DNA of 11,899 nucleotides from NCBI GenBank assembly GCA_002402125.1, contig NVVG01000113.1:1713-13611 (forward strand), read 5' to 3'. Positions 1 to 7,482 of this stretch are shown piece after piece; position 1 is the first letter of the stretch, and the number at the start of each line of letters is the position of its first letter. The stretch is from Moraxellaceae bacterium. GTDB taxonomy: Bacteria > Pseudomonadota > Gammaproteobacteria > Pseudomonadales > Ketobacteraceae. The position numbers and the translations under genes were made by a program. The notes below the pieces were generated by a model. It made no database searches and was not told where the DNA came from. It was given only the letters and a program-made list of their open reading frames with translations.

Positions 1-144
1 GAAGTTAAGCGAGTTGTTTGGCCAACCAAGCAAGAAACCATGCAAACAACCTTAATCGTTGTTGTTGTGGTAGCGATAATGGCCATCATTTTGTGGTTGA
101 TGGATATGGGTCTTGGCGCTCTTATAAAAATGATTATTGGTTAA
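1..144 (+). CDS. secE: SecE, preprotein translocase subunit (3' end only)
   Basis: Reading frame 1 is open from the first base to the TAA at 142-144 and encodes the last 47 residues of SecE; the start lies outside the window. SecE is the small clamp subunit of the SecYEG inner-membrane protein channel. The fragment begins with the family's conserved amphipathic segment (EVKRVVWPTKQET), which lies on the cytoplasmic face and contacts SecY. It continues into one strongly hydrophobic transmembrane helix (roughly LIVVVVVAIMAIILWLM) and a short C-terminal tail. The stop is 17 nt before nusG, whose ribosome binding site lies in that gap, so the two are almost certainly cotranscribed, as in other gammaproteobacteria. 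The sequence motif and the neighbour together make the call secure despite truncation. Confidence 0.95.
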   Translation, partial: EVKRVVWPTKQETMQTTLIVVVVVAIMAIILWLMDMGLGALIKMIIG

Positions 145-161
145 CAGCTAGAGGATACTAA

Positions 162-695
162 ATGTCGAAGCGCTGGTATGTCATACACGCCTATTCCGGC
201 TTTGAAAAGCAGGTAATGCGATCGCTTAATGAAAGAATTACGCGAGCAGAGATGGAAGACCGATTTGGTGAGGTTTTGGTACCCACTGAAGAAGTTGTGG
301 AAATGCGCGACGGGCAAAAACGAAAAAGCGAACGTAAGTTCTTTCCTGGATATGTTCTTATTCAAATGGAAATGGATGATGCTACGTGGCATTTGGTCAA
401 AGATTGTCCGAAAGTGATGGGTTTTATTGGTGGCACAGCGGATAGGCCTGCACCTATTACTACTAAAGAAGCAGAGCTGATTCTTCAGCGAGTGGAAGAT
501 GGTGTGGAGAAACCACGGCCGAAAACGTTGTTTGAGCCAGGAGAAGTTGTGCGCGTTATTGATGGGCCATTCGCAGACTTCAATGGTGTAGTAGAAGAAG
601 TGAATTATGCTAAGAGTCGTATCCAGGTAGCGGTATTGATTTTTGGGCGCTCTACTCCGGTTGAACTAGAATTTGGCCAAGTAGAAAAAAGTTAA
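162..695 (+). CDS. nusG: Transcription termination/antitermination factor NusG
   Basis: This encodes a 177-residue NusG, close to the 181 residues of E. coli. NusG binds the beta' clamp of elongating RNA polymerase through its N-terminal domain, suppresses pausing, and uses its C-terminal KOW domain to contact either Rho or ribosomal protein S10. The NGN domain spans about residues 1-115, opening with [16 protein letters not shown] and containing [10 protein letters not shown] near 60-69. A linker leads to the KOW domain at about 124-177, with GPFADFNG at 135-142 and IFGR at 160-163, which matches the S10/Rho contact segment of E. coli. GAGG at 151-154 is a well-placed ribosome binding site for the ATG at 162. 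A strong terminator follows the stop within 10 nt, so this ends the secE-nusG unit. Nothing is missing or unusual. Confidence 0.98.
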   Translation: MSKRWYVIHAYSGFEKQVMRSLNERITRAEMEDRFGEVLVPTEEVVEMRDGQKRKSERKFFPGYVLIQMEMDDATWHLVKDCPKVMGFIGGTADRPAPITTKEAELILQRVEDGVEKPRPKTLFEPGEVVRVIDGPFADFNGVVEEVNYAKSRIQVAVLIFGRSTPVELEFGQVEKS

Positions 696-703
696 ATTTT
701 AGA

Positions 704-733
704 CCCCATACGAACTTTCGTGTGGGGATTTTT
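704..733 (+). terminator. Intrinsic terminator after nusG
   Basis: A stem of CCCCATACG (704-712) pairs with CGTGTGGGG (719-727), nine pairs with one wobble. The 6-nt loop is AACTTT, and two more A-T pairs can form inside it. The run ATTTTT at 728-733 follows immediately. This is a textbook Rho-independent terminator separating secE-nusG from the ribosomal protein genes, as in E. coli. Some read-through is plausible because I see no convincing promoter between it and rplK. Confidence 0.88.
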
Positions 734-747
734 GTCTGGAGAGGGGA

Positions 748-789
748 GCTTAATGCCTTAGTACCTATGTTTTAGGTGCAGAGGCGAGC
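748..789 (+). promoter_or_regulatory. rplK leader hairpin, candidate L1 autoregulatory site
   Basis: The rplK leader can form a long irregular hairpin. The lower stem is GCTT (748-751) with GAGC (786-789). On the 5' side a three-base bulge AAT (752-754) follows. The middle stem is GCCTT (755-759) with GAGGC (781-785), and there is an A-A mismatch (760/780). The upper stem is GTACCTA (761-767) with TAGGTGC (773-779), closed by a 5-nt loop. In other bacteria L1 represses rplK-rplA by binding the leader at two helices joined by an asymmetric loop that mimics its 23S rRNA site. Position, just 10 nt upstream of the rplK ribosome binding site, and shape fit that role. Identification as the L1 site is inference. 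Confidence 0.5.
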
Positions 790-811
790 GTTTGAACCCG
801 GAGAGTATGTA

Positions 812-1243
812 ATGGCTAAGAAAGTAGAAGCTTATATTAAGCTGCAGGTTGCTGCAGGCTCAGCAAATCCCAGTCCACCTGTTGGCCCTGCGCTGGGTCA
901 GCACGGTGTGAATATCATGGAATTCTGTAAAGCATTTAACGCACAAACTCAGAAAATGGAAAAGGGTCTACCTATTCCTGTTGTTATTTCTGTGTATAGC
1001 GATCGCAGTTTTACCTTTATTATGAAAACCCCGCCGGCTGCGGTGTTGCTTATTAAAGCAGCAGGTATCCCAAAGGGTAGTGGTGAACCAAACACCAAGA
1101 AAGTGGGCAAGGTTACTCGTGCTCAATTGGAAGAAATAGCAACAACCAAAATGGCAGACTTAACCGCTGCAGATATGGATGCAGCTGTTCGTACTATCGC
1201 AGGAACTGCGGTTAGTATGGGTCTAGAAGTGGAGGGTGTGTAA
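812..1243 (+). CDS. rplK: 50S ribosomal protein L11
   Basis: This encodes a 143-residue L11, against 142 in E. coli. L11 sits at the base of the L7/L12 stalk, binds the GTPase-associated region of 23S rRNA, and is needed for RelA activation in the stringent response. The N-terminal domain (about 1-70) contains [12 protein letters not shown] at 19-30, the proline-rich segment known from thiostrepton-resistance mutants. The C-terminal rRNA-binding domain contains [14 protein letters not shown] and the closing [12 protein letters not shown]. The ATG at 812 gives the standard [13 protein letters not shown] start and has GGAG at 800-803. An in-frame GTG at 776 would add 12 residues not found in the family, has no good ribosome binding site, and lies within the leader hairpin, so I rejected it. 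rplA starts one base after the stop, with its ribosome binding site inside the last rplK codons. Confidence 0.97.
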   Translation: MAKKVEAYIKLQVAAGSANPSPPVGPALGQHGVNIMEFCKAFNAQTQKMEKGLPIPVVISVYSDRSFTFIMKTPPAAVLLIKAAGIPKGSGEPNTKKVGKVTRAQLEEIATTKMADLTAADMDAAVRTIAGTAVSMGLEVEGV

Positions 1244-1244
1244 G

Positions 1245-1937
1245 ATGGCGTTAACAAAGCGTAAAAAGCTAATAGCAGAAAAAGTTGAAATTGGTAAGGC
1301 CTATGCGGTTGAAGAAGCCATTGGTCTTGTTAATGAGCTATCAACTGTAAAATTCAAAGAATCTATCGATGTTGCGATCAACCTTGGTGTTGATCCTCGC
1401 AAATCTGATCAAGTTGTTCGTGGTGCCAGCGTACTTCCGCACGGAACAGGAAAAACTGTTCGTGTTGCAGTATTCACCCAAGGCGCAAATGCAGACGCTG
1501 CAAAAGCAGCTGGTGCTGACATTGTTGGAATGGACGATCTTGCAGCAGAAGTTCAGAAAGGTAATATGGATTTTGACGTAGTTATTGCATCACCAGACGC
1601 TATGCGTGTAGTGGGCAAGTTGGGTCAAATCTTAGGGCCTCGTGGTTTGATGCCTAACCCTAAAGTAGGCACGGTGACTCCTGATGTGGCTGGTGCCGTT
1701 AAGAATGCCAAGTCCGGTCAGGTGCGTTACAGAACCGATAAGGCTGGAATCATTCACTGTTCAATTGGGCAGGTTGGATTCACCGAAACAGCAATTAAAG
1801 AGAACATCGAATTCTTGTTAGTAGATCTTAAAAAGGCTAAGCCTGCTTCTGCTAAGGGTGTTTATATTGCAAAAATAACCTTGTCCTCAACGATGGGCCC
1901 AGGGTTAACTGTAGATACTGCAAGCTTAAGTTTCTAA
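1245..1937 (+). CDS. rplA: 50S ribosomal protein L1
   Basis: This encodes a 230-residue L1, against 234 in E. coli. L1 forms the mobile stalk next to the ribosomal E site that helps move deacylated tRNA out. In relatives it also represses its own operon by binding the rplK leader. The start [14 protein letters not shown], the central [18 protein letters not shown] (proline at residue 132), and the closing [10 protein letters not shown] segment are family hallmarks. The last two are in domain I, which holds the RNA-binding surface. The ATG at 1245 lies one base after the rplK stop and is served by GGAGG at 1231-1235 inside rplK, so translation of the two is probably coupled. An in-frame GTG at 1236 would overlap rplK and lacks spacing to that site. 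The gene is intact and ordinary. Confidence 0.97.
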   Translation: MALTKRKKLIAEKVEIGKAYAVEEAIGLVNELSTVKFKESIDVAINLGVDPRKSDQVVRGASVLPHGTGKTVRVAVFTQGANADAAKAAGADIVGMDDLAAEVQKGNMDFDVVIASPDAMRVVGKLGQILGPRGLMPNPKVGTVTPDVAGAVKNAKSGQVRYRTDKAGIIHCSIGQVGFTETAIKENIEFLLVDLKKAKPASAKGVYIAKITLSSTMGPGLTVDTASLSF

Positions 1938-1963
1938 CTTTTGCTTGCTAACCATCTTTGAGC

Positions 1964-2126
1964 ATCTGTCGTAAGACAGGTCGCGTCAAAGACCGTGGGT
2001 GCGATAGAAGTATTGCTTAATTCTTCCCACGCAGACGCGGTGTTCAGATTCAGCTTGCTGGGTCAGGTCGCCGCAAACGGGCTGTTAAAAGCCCATAATA
2101 ACTACCTAGAAATTAGGAGGTAATCA
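1964..2126 (+). ncRNA. L10-type leader RNA upstream of rplJ
   Basis: The 189-nt gap between rplA and rplJ holds a series of potential helices. ATCTGTC/GACAGGT (1964-1970/1975-1981) is capped by a GTAA tetraloop. CGTGGG/CCCACG is at 1994-1999/2026-2031. GCGGTG/CGCCGC is at 2037-2042/2069-2074, with an inner CAGC/GCTG at 2051-2054/2057-2060. GGGCT/AGCCC is at 2079-2083/2090-2094. Last is a hairpin that pairs the rplJ ribosome binding site. Segments such as GTCAAAGACCG before, and CACGCAGACG after, the second helix resemble gammaproteobacterial L10 leaders (Rfam L10_leader type) as I remember them. In those, the L10-(L7/L12) complex binds the leader and represses rplJL. No helix is followed by a T-run, so control here is more likely translational than by intrinsic termination. 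Confidence 0.75.
2101..2121 (+). promoter_or_regulatory. Hairpin pairing the rplJ Shine-Dalgarno sequence
   Basis: ACTACCT (2101-2107) can pair with AGGAGGT (2115-2121), giving six pairs including one T-G wobble, one A-A mismatch and a 7-nt loop. AGGAGGT is the near-perfect ribosome binding site of rplJ, 5 nt before its GTG start, so this fold would hide it. It is the natural output switch for the L10 leader just upstream, but that link is inference. Confidence 0.5.
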
Positions 2127-2651
2127 GTGGCATTACGACTGGAAGATAAAAAAGCAATTGTTGCTTCGGTAAACGAAGCCGCTTCCGGTGCATTGTCTGC
2201 TGTGATTGCTGACTATTGCGGGCTTACCGTTTCCGAAATGACGGGACTGAGAAAGCAAGCACGTGAACAGGGTGTCTTCTTAAAGGTTGTGCGTAACACG
2301 CTTGCGCGTCGCGCTGTAGAAGGTACTGAGTTTGAGTGTTTAAAAGAAGCATTAGTTGGACCAACTATCATCGCACTTTCTCTTGAAGATCCAGGCGCTG
2401 GCGCCCGGTTACTTAAGGACTTTGCGAAAGAAAACGACAAGCTTGAAGTTAAAGCGTTTGCCGTTGGTGGTGAACTTTACGGTGCAGATGAACTGGATCG
2501 TTTAGCGAAACTACCAACTATGGATCAAGCCCGCGGTATGCTGGCTGGTGTTCTACAAGCGCCTATCACTAAGTTCGTTCGCACTATTAATGAAGTGCCA
2601 AGCGGAATTGCTCGTGTTCTTGCAGCGGTCAAAGACCAAAAAGCAGCATAA
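2127..2651 (+). CDS. rplJ: 50S ribosomal protein L10 (stalk base)
   Basis: This encodes a 174-residue L10, somewhat longer than the 165 of E. coli. L10 anchors dimers of L7/L12 to the ribosome through its C-terminal helix and, with them, represses its own mRNA. The N-terminal globular domain (about 1-135) shows [15 protein letters not shown], the core [15 protein letters not shown], and [12 protein letters not shown]. The C-terminal helix that binds L7/L12 covers roughly the last 40 residues. Extra length lies around residues 138-162 ([20 protein letters not shown]). The start codon is GTG at 2127, chosen because it gives the family N-terminus and sits 5 nt after AGGAGGT. Residue 31 is Cys (TGC at 2217-2219) where relatives I recall have Arg before the conserved Gly; the gene otherwise looks normal. 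Confidence 0.97.
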   Translation: MALRLEDKKAIVASVNEAASGALSAVIADYCGLTVSEMTGLRKQAREQGVFLKVVRNTLARRAVEGTEFECLKEALVGPTIIALSLEDPGAGARLLKDFAKENDKLEVKAFAVGGELYGADELDRLAKLPTMDQARGMLAGVLQAPITKFVRTINEVPSGIARVLAAVKDQKAA

Positions 2652-2712
2652 TTATTTGTATTTACATTTGATTTTGCAGAATTTGAACTACATTAAGACA
2701 GGAAAATGAATC

Positions 2713-3087
2713 ATGTCTCTATCTAACGAAGATATTTTAAACTCGATTTCTGAAATGAGCGTTATGGATTTAGTTGATCTAGTATCCGCTATCGAAGATA
2801 AGTTTGGCGTAACTGCTGCTGCACCTGTAGCGGTCGCTGCTGTTGCTGCTGAAGGCGGCGCTGCTGCTGAAGAGCAGACAGAATTTAACGTTATTCTTAC
2901 TAACTTTGGTCAAAACAAGGTTTCAGTAATCAAGGCTGTTCGTAGCGCAACAGGTCTAGGCCTGAAAGAAGCCAAAGGGCTTGTTGAAACTGCTAACGCA
3001 ACGGTTAAAGAAGCTGTTAGTAAAGAAGAAGCAGAAGAGCTTAAGAAAACGCTTGAAGAAGCGGGTGCTGCCGTCGAGATCAAGTAA
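2713..3087 (+). CDS. rplL: 50S ribosomal protein L7/L12
   Basis: This encodes the 124-residue L7/L12, present in several copies per ribosome, which recruits and stimulates the translational GTPases EF-Tu, EF-G, IF2 and RF3. Three parts are visible. The N-terminal dimerisation and L10-binding helices cover residues 1-33. A flexible Ala/Gly/Val/Pro-rich hinge covers about 34-53. The compact C-terminal factor-binding domain covers about 54-124, with [21 protein letters not shown] and the final [14 protein letters not shown] at 2700-2703 serves the ATG at 2713. An out-of-frame ATG at 2706 is closer to that site but leads nowhere. The 61-nt gap after rplJ shows no terminator. An attenuator-like hairpin follows 45 nt after the stop, fitting the need for more L7/L12 than RNA polymerase. 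Confidence 0.98.
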   Translation: MSLSNEDILNSISEMSVMDLVDLVSAIEDKFGVTAAAPVAVAAVAAEGGAAAEEQTEFNVILTNFGQNKVSVIKAVRSATGLGLKEAKGLVETANATVKEAVSKEEAEELKKTLEEAGAAVEIK

Positions 3088-3132
3088 GATTTTGATGCGA
3101 GCAAGTTGTTTAGTTTAAGCTATTCAGCTATG

Positions 3133-3160
3133 GGCTGGTGGTATTTACCACCGGCCTTTT
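3133..3160 (+). terminator. Attenuator-like terminator between rplL and rpoB
   Basis: GGCTGGTGGTA (3133-3143) pairs with TACCACCGGCC (3146-3156), eleven possible pairs with one wobble, the innermost probably open to give a 4-nt loop. It is followed by TTTT (3157-3160). The stem is strong but the T-run is short and interrupted by GCC, which suits partial rather than complete termination. rpoB and rpoC downstream have no obvious promoter of their own, so read-through is required. Confidence 0.75.
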
Positions 3161-3226
3161 GCCGTTTAAATAGTATGCTCTTAGCAAAGTGGTTGGCTAA
3201 GTAGTTGTTAAGGTATTTGAAACGGC
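3161..3226 (+). other. Nested stem-loop, possible RNase III processing site
   Basis: GCCGTTTAAATA (3161-3172) pairs with TATTTGAAACGGC (3214-3226), twelve base pairs with one bulged G (3219). Inside, CTTAGC (3180-3185) pairs with GCTAAG (3196-3201). A long, nearly perfect helix directly after the attenuator is the position where E. coli mRNA is cut by RNase III between rplL and rpoB. Assigning that role here is inference from position and shape. Confidence 0.5.
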
Positions 3227-3236
3227 AATAAAAAAA

Positions 3237-3261
3237 CTTCTGGCAATGAAAATGCCGGAAG
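3237..3261 (+). other. Stem-loop in rplL-rpoB gap
   Basis: CTTCTGGCA (3237-3245) pairs with TGCCGGAAG (3253-3261), nine pairs with one T-G wobble and a 7-nt loop. No T-run follows on the + strand. Seven A's at 3230-3236 precede it, so the opposite strand would read as hairpin plus T7, with one C-A mismatch in the stem. Confidence 0.55.
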
Positions 3262-3276
3262 GGTTAGGAATGATTT

Positions 3277-3334
3277 GGACGTTTTTCTATAGCGTGTTAA
3301 CACACATAGATTTTTATCTATGGTAGAAAAATCC
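3277..3334 (+). other. Nested stem-loop upstream of rpoB
   Basis: The outer stem is GGA (3277-3279) plus TTTTTCTA (3282-3289), pairing with TAGAAAAA (3324-3331) plus TCC (3332-3334), with CG (3280-3281) bulged. The inner hairpin CATAGAT/ATCTATG (3305-3311/3316-3322) is closed by TTTT. Between them lies the palindrome GTGTTAACAC (3294-3303 region). The structure ends 60 nt before rpoB. Its function is unknown. Confidence 0.5.
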
Positions 3335-3393
3335 CAACGGACAGAAGCAAGATTTTAAAATTTTGCACTATTGTGAAGAGCTGAGGAACTTAG

Positions 3394-6300
3394 ATGGCAT
3401 ATTCTTTCACTGAAAAGAAACGGATCAGGAAAAGCTTCGCTGACCTAACGGACGCAATGGAGGTACCTTACCTTCTAGCTATCCAAATGGAGTCATATCG
3501 AAAGTTTTTACAAGAAGATTCAAAGGCGTCAAGTCGTATTGACGATGGTTTGCAAGCAGCGTTTAAGTCTGTTTTCCCTATTGCGAGTTATTCCGGGAAT
3601 GCGGCGCTAGAGTACGTCGAGTATAATCTAGGCAAGCCAGCGTTTAATGTAAAAGAGTGCCAACTACGCGGAGCAACTTACTCAGCTCCTTTGCGAGTAA
3701 AAATTCGACTTATTATTTACGATAAAGAATCGTCCAATAAGGCGATTAAAGATATCAAAGAACAAGAAGTCTATATGGGTGAGATGCCCTTGATGACGGA
3801 TAACGGTACATTCGTTATCAATGGTACAGAGCGGGTTATCGTTTCTCAGTTACACCGTTCGCCTGGCGTGTTCTTTGATCATGATAAAGGTAAATCCCAT
3901 TCATCAGGCAAGTTGTTGTATTCTGCCCGGGTAATTCCTTACCGTGGCTCATGGTTGGATTTTGAATTTGATGCTAAAGATCTAGTATTTGTCCGTATAG
4001 ATCGACGCAGAAAATTGCCCGCCACTATTCTTCTTCGGGCACTCGGTTACGACTCCGAAGAAATGTTAGACATGTTCTTCGAGACTAACAATGTCACTAT
4101 TGACGATGGCGTGTTTAAGCTCGAGTTGATCCCTGAGCGTCTTCGTGGTGATGTTGCATTATTTGATATAAAAGCCGGCGATGAAGTTATTGTTGAAGTC
4201 GGTCGCCGAGTAACTGCTCGCCATATCAAAAAAATGGAAAAGGTCGAACTTAAATATCTAGAAGTGCCTAGAGAATATTTGATCGACAAAGTGATTGCCA
4301 AGAATGTTATCGATACGGCTACTGGTGAAATCTTAGTTGACTGTAATACCCTGATTAGCGAAGAAGTCTTAGATAAATTAGTTGATGGTGGAGTTGCCGC
4401 TATCGAAACGCTATACACCAATGAGCTGGATCGTGGTTCGTTTATTTCAGATACGTTGCGTTCCGATTCTGCAAAAACCCCACTTGAAGCGCTGGTAGAA
4501 ATTTACCGCATGATGCGCCCTGGTGAGCCGCCAACTAAAGACGCTGCAGAAAACTTATTCAAAAACCTGTTTTTTGCTCCAGAGCGTTATGATTTGTCTG
4601 CAGTAGGTCGGATGAAATTCAATCGGCGTATTGGTAGAGAAGAAATTATTGGTGAAGGCACGCTAAATAAAGACGATATCGTTTTAGTGCTTCAGCACTT
4701 GATCGATATTCGTGACGGTAAAGGTATCGTTGATGATATCGATCACCTTGGTAATCGCCGAGTGCGATCTGTTGGTGAAATGGCTGAGAACCAATTCCGC
4801 GTCGGTCTGGTTCGTGTTGAGCGCGCGGTTAAAGAGCGCTTGAGCTTGGCTGAAAGTGAAGGCTTGATGCCACAGGATTTGATAAATGCCAAGCCGGTTG
4901 CGGCTGCAGTTAAGGAGTTTTTTGGATCCAGTCAGTTATCTCAGTTTATGGATCAAAACAATCCGCTATCTGAGGTGACGCATAAGCGTCGTGTATCAGC
5001 CTTAGGGCCCGGTGGTTTGACTCGAGAGCGTGCAGGATTCGAGGTGCGTGATGTACATCCAACGCACTACGGTCGTGTATGTCCGATCGAAACCCCTGAA
5101 GGACCAAACATTGGTTTGATTAACTCGCTGGCATCTTTTGCGCGTACTAACTCTTACGGTTTTCTTGAAAGTCCTTATCGAAAAGTAAAAGACGGTAAAG
5201 TTCTCGATGACGTCGTCTATCTTTCTGCGATTGAAGAAAGCGATTACGTGATTGCTCAGGCCAACGCCGAGCAAGATGAAAACGGTAATCTCACAGAAGA
5301 TTTAGTCGCAGTACGTCATAAAAATGAATTTACCGTTACAACAGCAGACAATGTGACCTTTATGGATGTATCGCCGCGCCAGGTTGTTTCTGTGGCGGCC
5401 TCGATGATTCCTTTCCTAGAGCACGATGATGCTAACCGGGCTTTGATGGGATCTAACATGCAGCGTCAAGCCGTGCCTACACTAATAGCGGACAAGCCGC
5501 TTGTTGGTACTGGCATGGAAGCCGTTGTGGCCCGTGACTCTGGCGTGTGTCAGGTAGCTAGACGTGGCGGCATTGTTGATCGGGTTGATGCGGCACGTAT
5601 TGTATTGCGTGCACATGATGATGAAATCGGTGAAGCCGATGCAGGGGTTGATATCTATAATTTGACCAAATATACCCGGTCAAACCAAAACACCTGTATT
5701 AACCAGCGACCTCTTGTCAGTGTTGGTGATGTGATTGCTCGGGGTGACGTGTTGGCTGATGGCCCATCAATAGATATGGGTGAGCTAGCGCTAGGCCAAA
5801 ATATGCGTGTGGCCTTCATGACTTGGAATGGCTACAACTTCGAAGATTCTATCATGATCTCGGAGCGAGTTATTCAGGAGGATCGTTTTACTACGATTCA
5901 TATTCAAGAGCTTACCTGTGTTGCTCGAGATACCAAGCTTGGGTCTGAAGAAATTACCGCTGATATTCCAAACGTTGGTGAGGCTGCTTTAGCCAAGCTT
6001 GACGAGTCCGGCATAGTGCATGTTGGAGCAGAGGTTGGACCTGGGGATATTCTTGTTGGCAAGGTTACACCAAAAGGTGAGACGCAATTAACCCCAGAAG
6101 AAAAACTGCTAAGAGCGATCTTTGGTGAAAAAGCATCAGATGTTAAGGATACCTCATTACGTATACCAACCAGTGTAAAGGGTACGGTAATCGACGTTCA
6201 GGTATTTACTCGTGATGGTGTCGAGAAAGATCCGCGTGCTGTCGATATCGAAAATACCCAGATCGATGATTTCCGGAAAGATTTGAATGACGAATTCCGT

Positions 6301-7464
6301 ATCATTCAAAGTGCGACTTTGTCTCGTCTTGCTAAGGCTATCGTTGGCCAAAAGATATCTGGTGGAGCGGACCTGGTAAAAGGTGATCTGTTAACCCAGG
6401 ACATGTTGGATGCCCTTGATCCAGTGCAGTGGTTTGATATTCGTTTAGATGACGATGCTGCGGCTGAACAAATAGCGTTAGCACAACAGCATCTTGCCAC
6501 TGTACGAGATGAGCAAGAAGAAAAACTTAACGACAAAAAACGTAAAATAGTCTGCGGTGATGATCTCGCTCACGGTGTACTTAAAATCGTTAAAGTCTAT
6601 CTAGCGATTCGGCGCCGGGTTCAACCTGGTGATAAGATGGCCGGTCGTCACGGAAACAAAGGTGTAATTTCCGTAATTATGCCAGTCGAAGATATGCCTC
6701 ATAATGCGGATGGCGTACCGGTTGATGTGGTTCTTAATCCTCTCGGTGTTCCCTCTCGAATGAACGTAGGTCAGATCCTTGAAACTCACCTAGGTCTCGC
6801 AGCCCACGGGTTGGGAGAACGAATCAACGACATGCTAAAGGAAAAGCGTGAAGTTGCTGAGATTCGAGAGTTCCTTGATAAGGTTTATAACGGTGTTGGT
6901 GGTCGGACTGAAGATCTTGATAGCTTCAGTGATGAAGAGATTAAGTCCTTAGCAATCAACTTGCGTAAAGGTGTGCCAATGGCGACGCCTGCATTCGATG
7001 GGGCTAATGAATCTCAAATACGTCAGATGCTCAAGTTGGGCGGACAGCCAGAAACCGGCCAGATGACCTTGTATGATGGGCGTACTGGCGACCAATTTGA
7101 TTGTCAGGTAACTGTTGGTTACATGTATATGCTTAAGCTTAACCATTTGGTTGACGATAAGATGCATGCCCGTTCAACGGGATCCTATAGTCTGGTTACC
7201 CAGCAGCCATTGGGTGGTAAAGCCCAATTTGGTGGTCAGCGTTTCGGAGAGATGGAAGTGTGGGCACTGGAAGCATATGGTGCTGCATATACTCTACAAG
7301 AAATGCTTACCGTTAAGTCTGATGACGTTAATGGTCGAACCAAAATCTACAAGAACATTGTGGATGGCGATCATCGAATGGAACCTGGTATGCCTGAATC
7401 CTTTAACGTACTCGTTAAGGAAATTCGTTCTCTCGGTATCGATATGGAACTAGAGAGCGATTAA
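3394..7464 (+). CDS. rpoB: DNA-directed RNA polymerase subunit beta
   Basis: This encodes full-length beta, 1356 residues against 1342 in E. coli, half of the RNA polymerase catalytic cleft. The start [15 protein letters not shown] matches the family, with GAGGA at 3383-3387. The fork loop and rifampicin region is at about 509-576: D520, H530 and S535 correspond to E. coli D516, H526 and S531, all the sensitive-type residues. The catalytic-centre segment NFEDS has E817 and D818 (E. coli 813/814). The two lysines near the RNA 3' end are K1081 and K1089 in [12 protein letters not shown] (E. coli 1065/1073). SI1- and SI2-type insertions typical of Proteobacteria are present. The C-terminus from about 1250 ([24 protein letters not shown]), which packs against beta', is almost invariant. 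Residue 810 is Thr where E. coli has Pro in [11 protein letters not shown]. Confidence 0.99.
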   Translation: MAYSFTEKKRIRKSFADLTDAMEVPYLLAIQMESYRKFLQEDSKASSRIDDGLQAAFKSVFPIASYSGNAALEYVEYNLGKPAFNVKECQLRGATYSAPLRVKIRLIIYDKESSNKAIKDIKEQEVYMGEMPLMTDNGTFVINGTERVIVSQLHRSPGVFFDHDKGKSHSSGKLLYSARVIPYRGSWLDFEFDAKDLVFVRIDRRRKLPATILLRALGYDSEEMLDMFFETNNVTIDDGVFKLELIPERLRGDVALFDIKAGDEVIVEVGRRVTARHIKKMEKVELKYLEVPREYLIDKVIAKNVIDTATGEILVDCNTLISEEVLDKLVDGGVAAIETLYTNELDRGSFISDTLRSDSAKTPLEALVEIYRMMRPGEPPTKDAAENLFKNLFFAPERYDLSAVGRMKFNRRIGREEIIGEGTLNKDDIVLVLQHLIDIRDGKGIVDDIDHLGNRRVRSVGEMAENQFRVGLVRVERAVKERLSLAESEGLMPQDLINAKPVAAAVKEFFGSSQLSQFMDQNNPLSEVTHKRRVSALGPGGLTRERAGFEVRDVHPTHYGRVCPIETPEGPNIGLINSLASFARTNSYGFLESPYRKVKDGKVLDDVVYLSAIEESDYVIAQANAEQDENGNLTEDLVAVRHKNEFTVTTADNVTFMDVSPRQVVSVAASMIPFLEHDDANRALMGSNMQRQAVPTLIADKPLVGTGMEAVVARDSGVCQVARRGGIVDRVDAARIVLRAHDDEIGEADAGVDIYNLTKYTRSNQNTCINQRPLVSVGDVIARGDVLADGPSIDMGELALGQNMRVAFMTWNGYNFEDSIMISERVIQEDRFTTIHIQELTCVARDTKLGSEEITADIPNVGEAALAKLDESGIVHVGAEVGPGDILVGKVTPKGETQLTPEEKLLRAIFGEKASDVKDTSLRIPTSVKGTVIDVQVFTRDGVEKDPRAVDIENTQIDDFRKDLNDEFRIIQSATLSRLAKAIVGQKISGGADLVKGDLLTQDMLDALDPVQWFDIRLDDDAAAEQIALAQQHLATVRDEQEEKLNDKKRKIVCGDDLAHGVLKIVKVYLAIRRRVQPGDKMAGRHGNKGVISVIMPVEDMPHNADGVPVDVVLNPLGVPSRMNVGQILETHLGLAAHGLGERINDMLKEKREVAEIREFLDKVYNGVGGRTEDLDSFSDEEIKSLAINLRKGVPMATPAFDGANESQIRQMLKLGGQPETGQMTLYDGRTGDQFDCQVTVGYMYMLKLNHLVDDKMHARSTGSYSLVTQQPLGGKAQFGGQRFGEMEVWALEAYGAAYTLQEMLTVKSDDVNGRTKIYKNIVDGDHRMEPGMPESFNVLVKEIRSLGIDMELESD

Positions 7465-7482
7465 CCCAGCCGTTTAAATTTT

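Larger units (their letters stand above)
3088..3393 (+). other. rplL-rpoB gap, 306 nt, highly structured, no gene
   Basis: This gap contains no supportable gene. It is largely occupied by four consecutive stem-loops on the + strand: an attenuator-like terminator (3133-3160), a long nested structure (3161-3226), a 9-bp hairpin (3237-3261), and another nested structure (3277-3334). The last 60 nt are A/T-rich and carry the rpoB ribosome binding site GAGGA at 3383-3387. In E. coli the same gap holds a partial terminator and an RNase III processing site that set the ratio of ribosomal proteins to polymerase. The layout here is compatible with that. I found no sigma70 promoter that I would defend. 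Confidence 0.8.

Noticed and set aside
753..761. Minimal start-stop frame ATG CCT TAG in the rplK leader, preceded by purine-rich GGGGAG
   Set aside because: A two-codon frame is easily found by chance. The bases are better explained as part of the leader hairpin.
776..811. Upstream in-frame GTG for rplK
   Set aside because: It would add 12 residues absent from L11 proteins, lies inside the leader hairpin and lacks a ribosome binding site, whereas the ATG at 812 has GGAG and the standard N-terminus.
1236..1244. Upstream in-frame GTG for rplA
   Set aside because: It overlaps the end of rplK directly on top of the ribosome binding site. The ATG at 1245 gives the family start with proper spacing.
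1938..1985. Promoter for rplJ near the end of rplA
   Set aside because: E. coli has one in this area, but the hexamers here (for example TTGCTT at 1941) have no acceptable -10 at the right distance, so none is listed.
2079..2094. GGGCT/AGCCC hairpin before rplJ as a terminator
   Set aside because: The stem is only five pairs and is followed by ATAATAACTACC without a T-run. It is treated as part of the L10-type leader.
2800..2872. GCT/GCA-rich low-complexity stretch in rplL as a repeat
   Set aside because: It encodes the normal alanine-rich hinge of L7/L12 and needs no other explanation.
3275..3303. TTGGAC / TAACAC pair upstream of rpoB as a promoter
   Set aside because: Spacing is 17, but the -10 matches only about three of six positions and the bases are part of a stem-loop.
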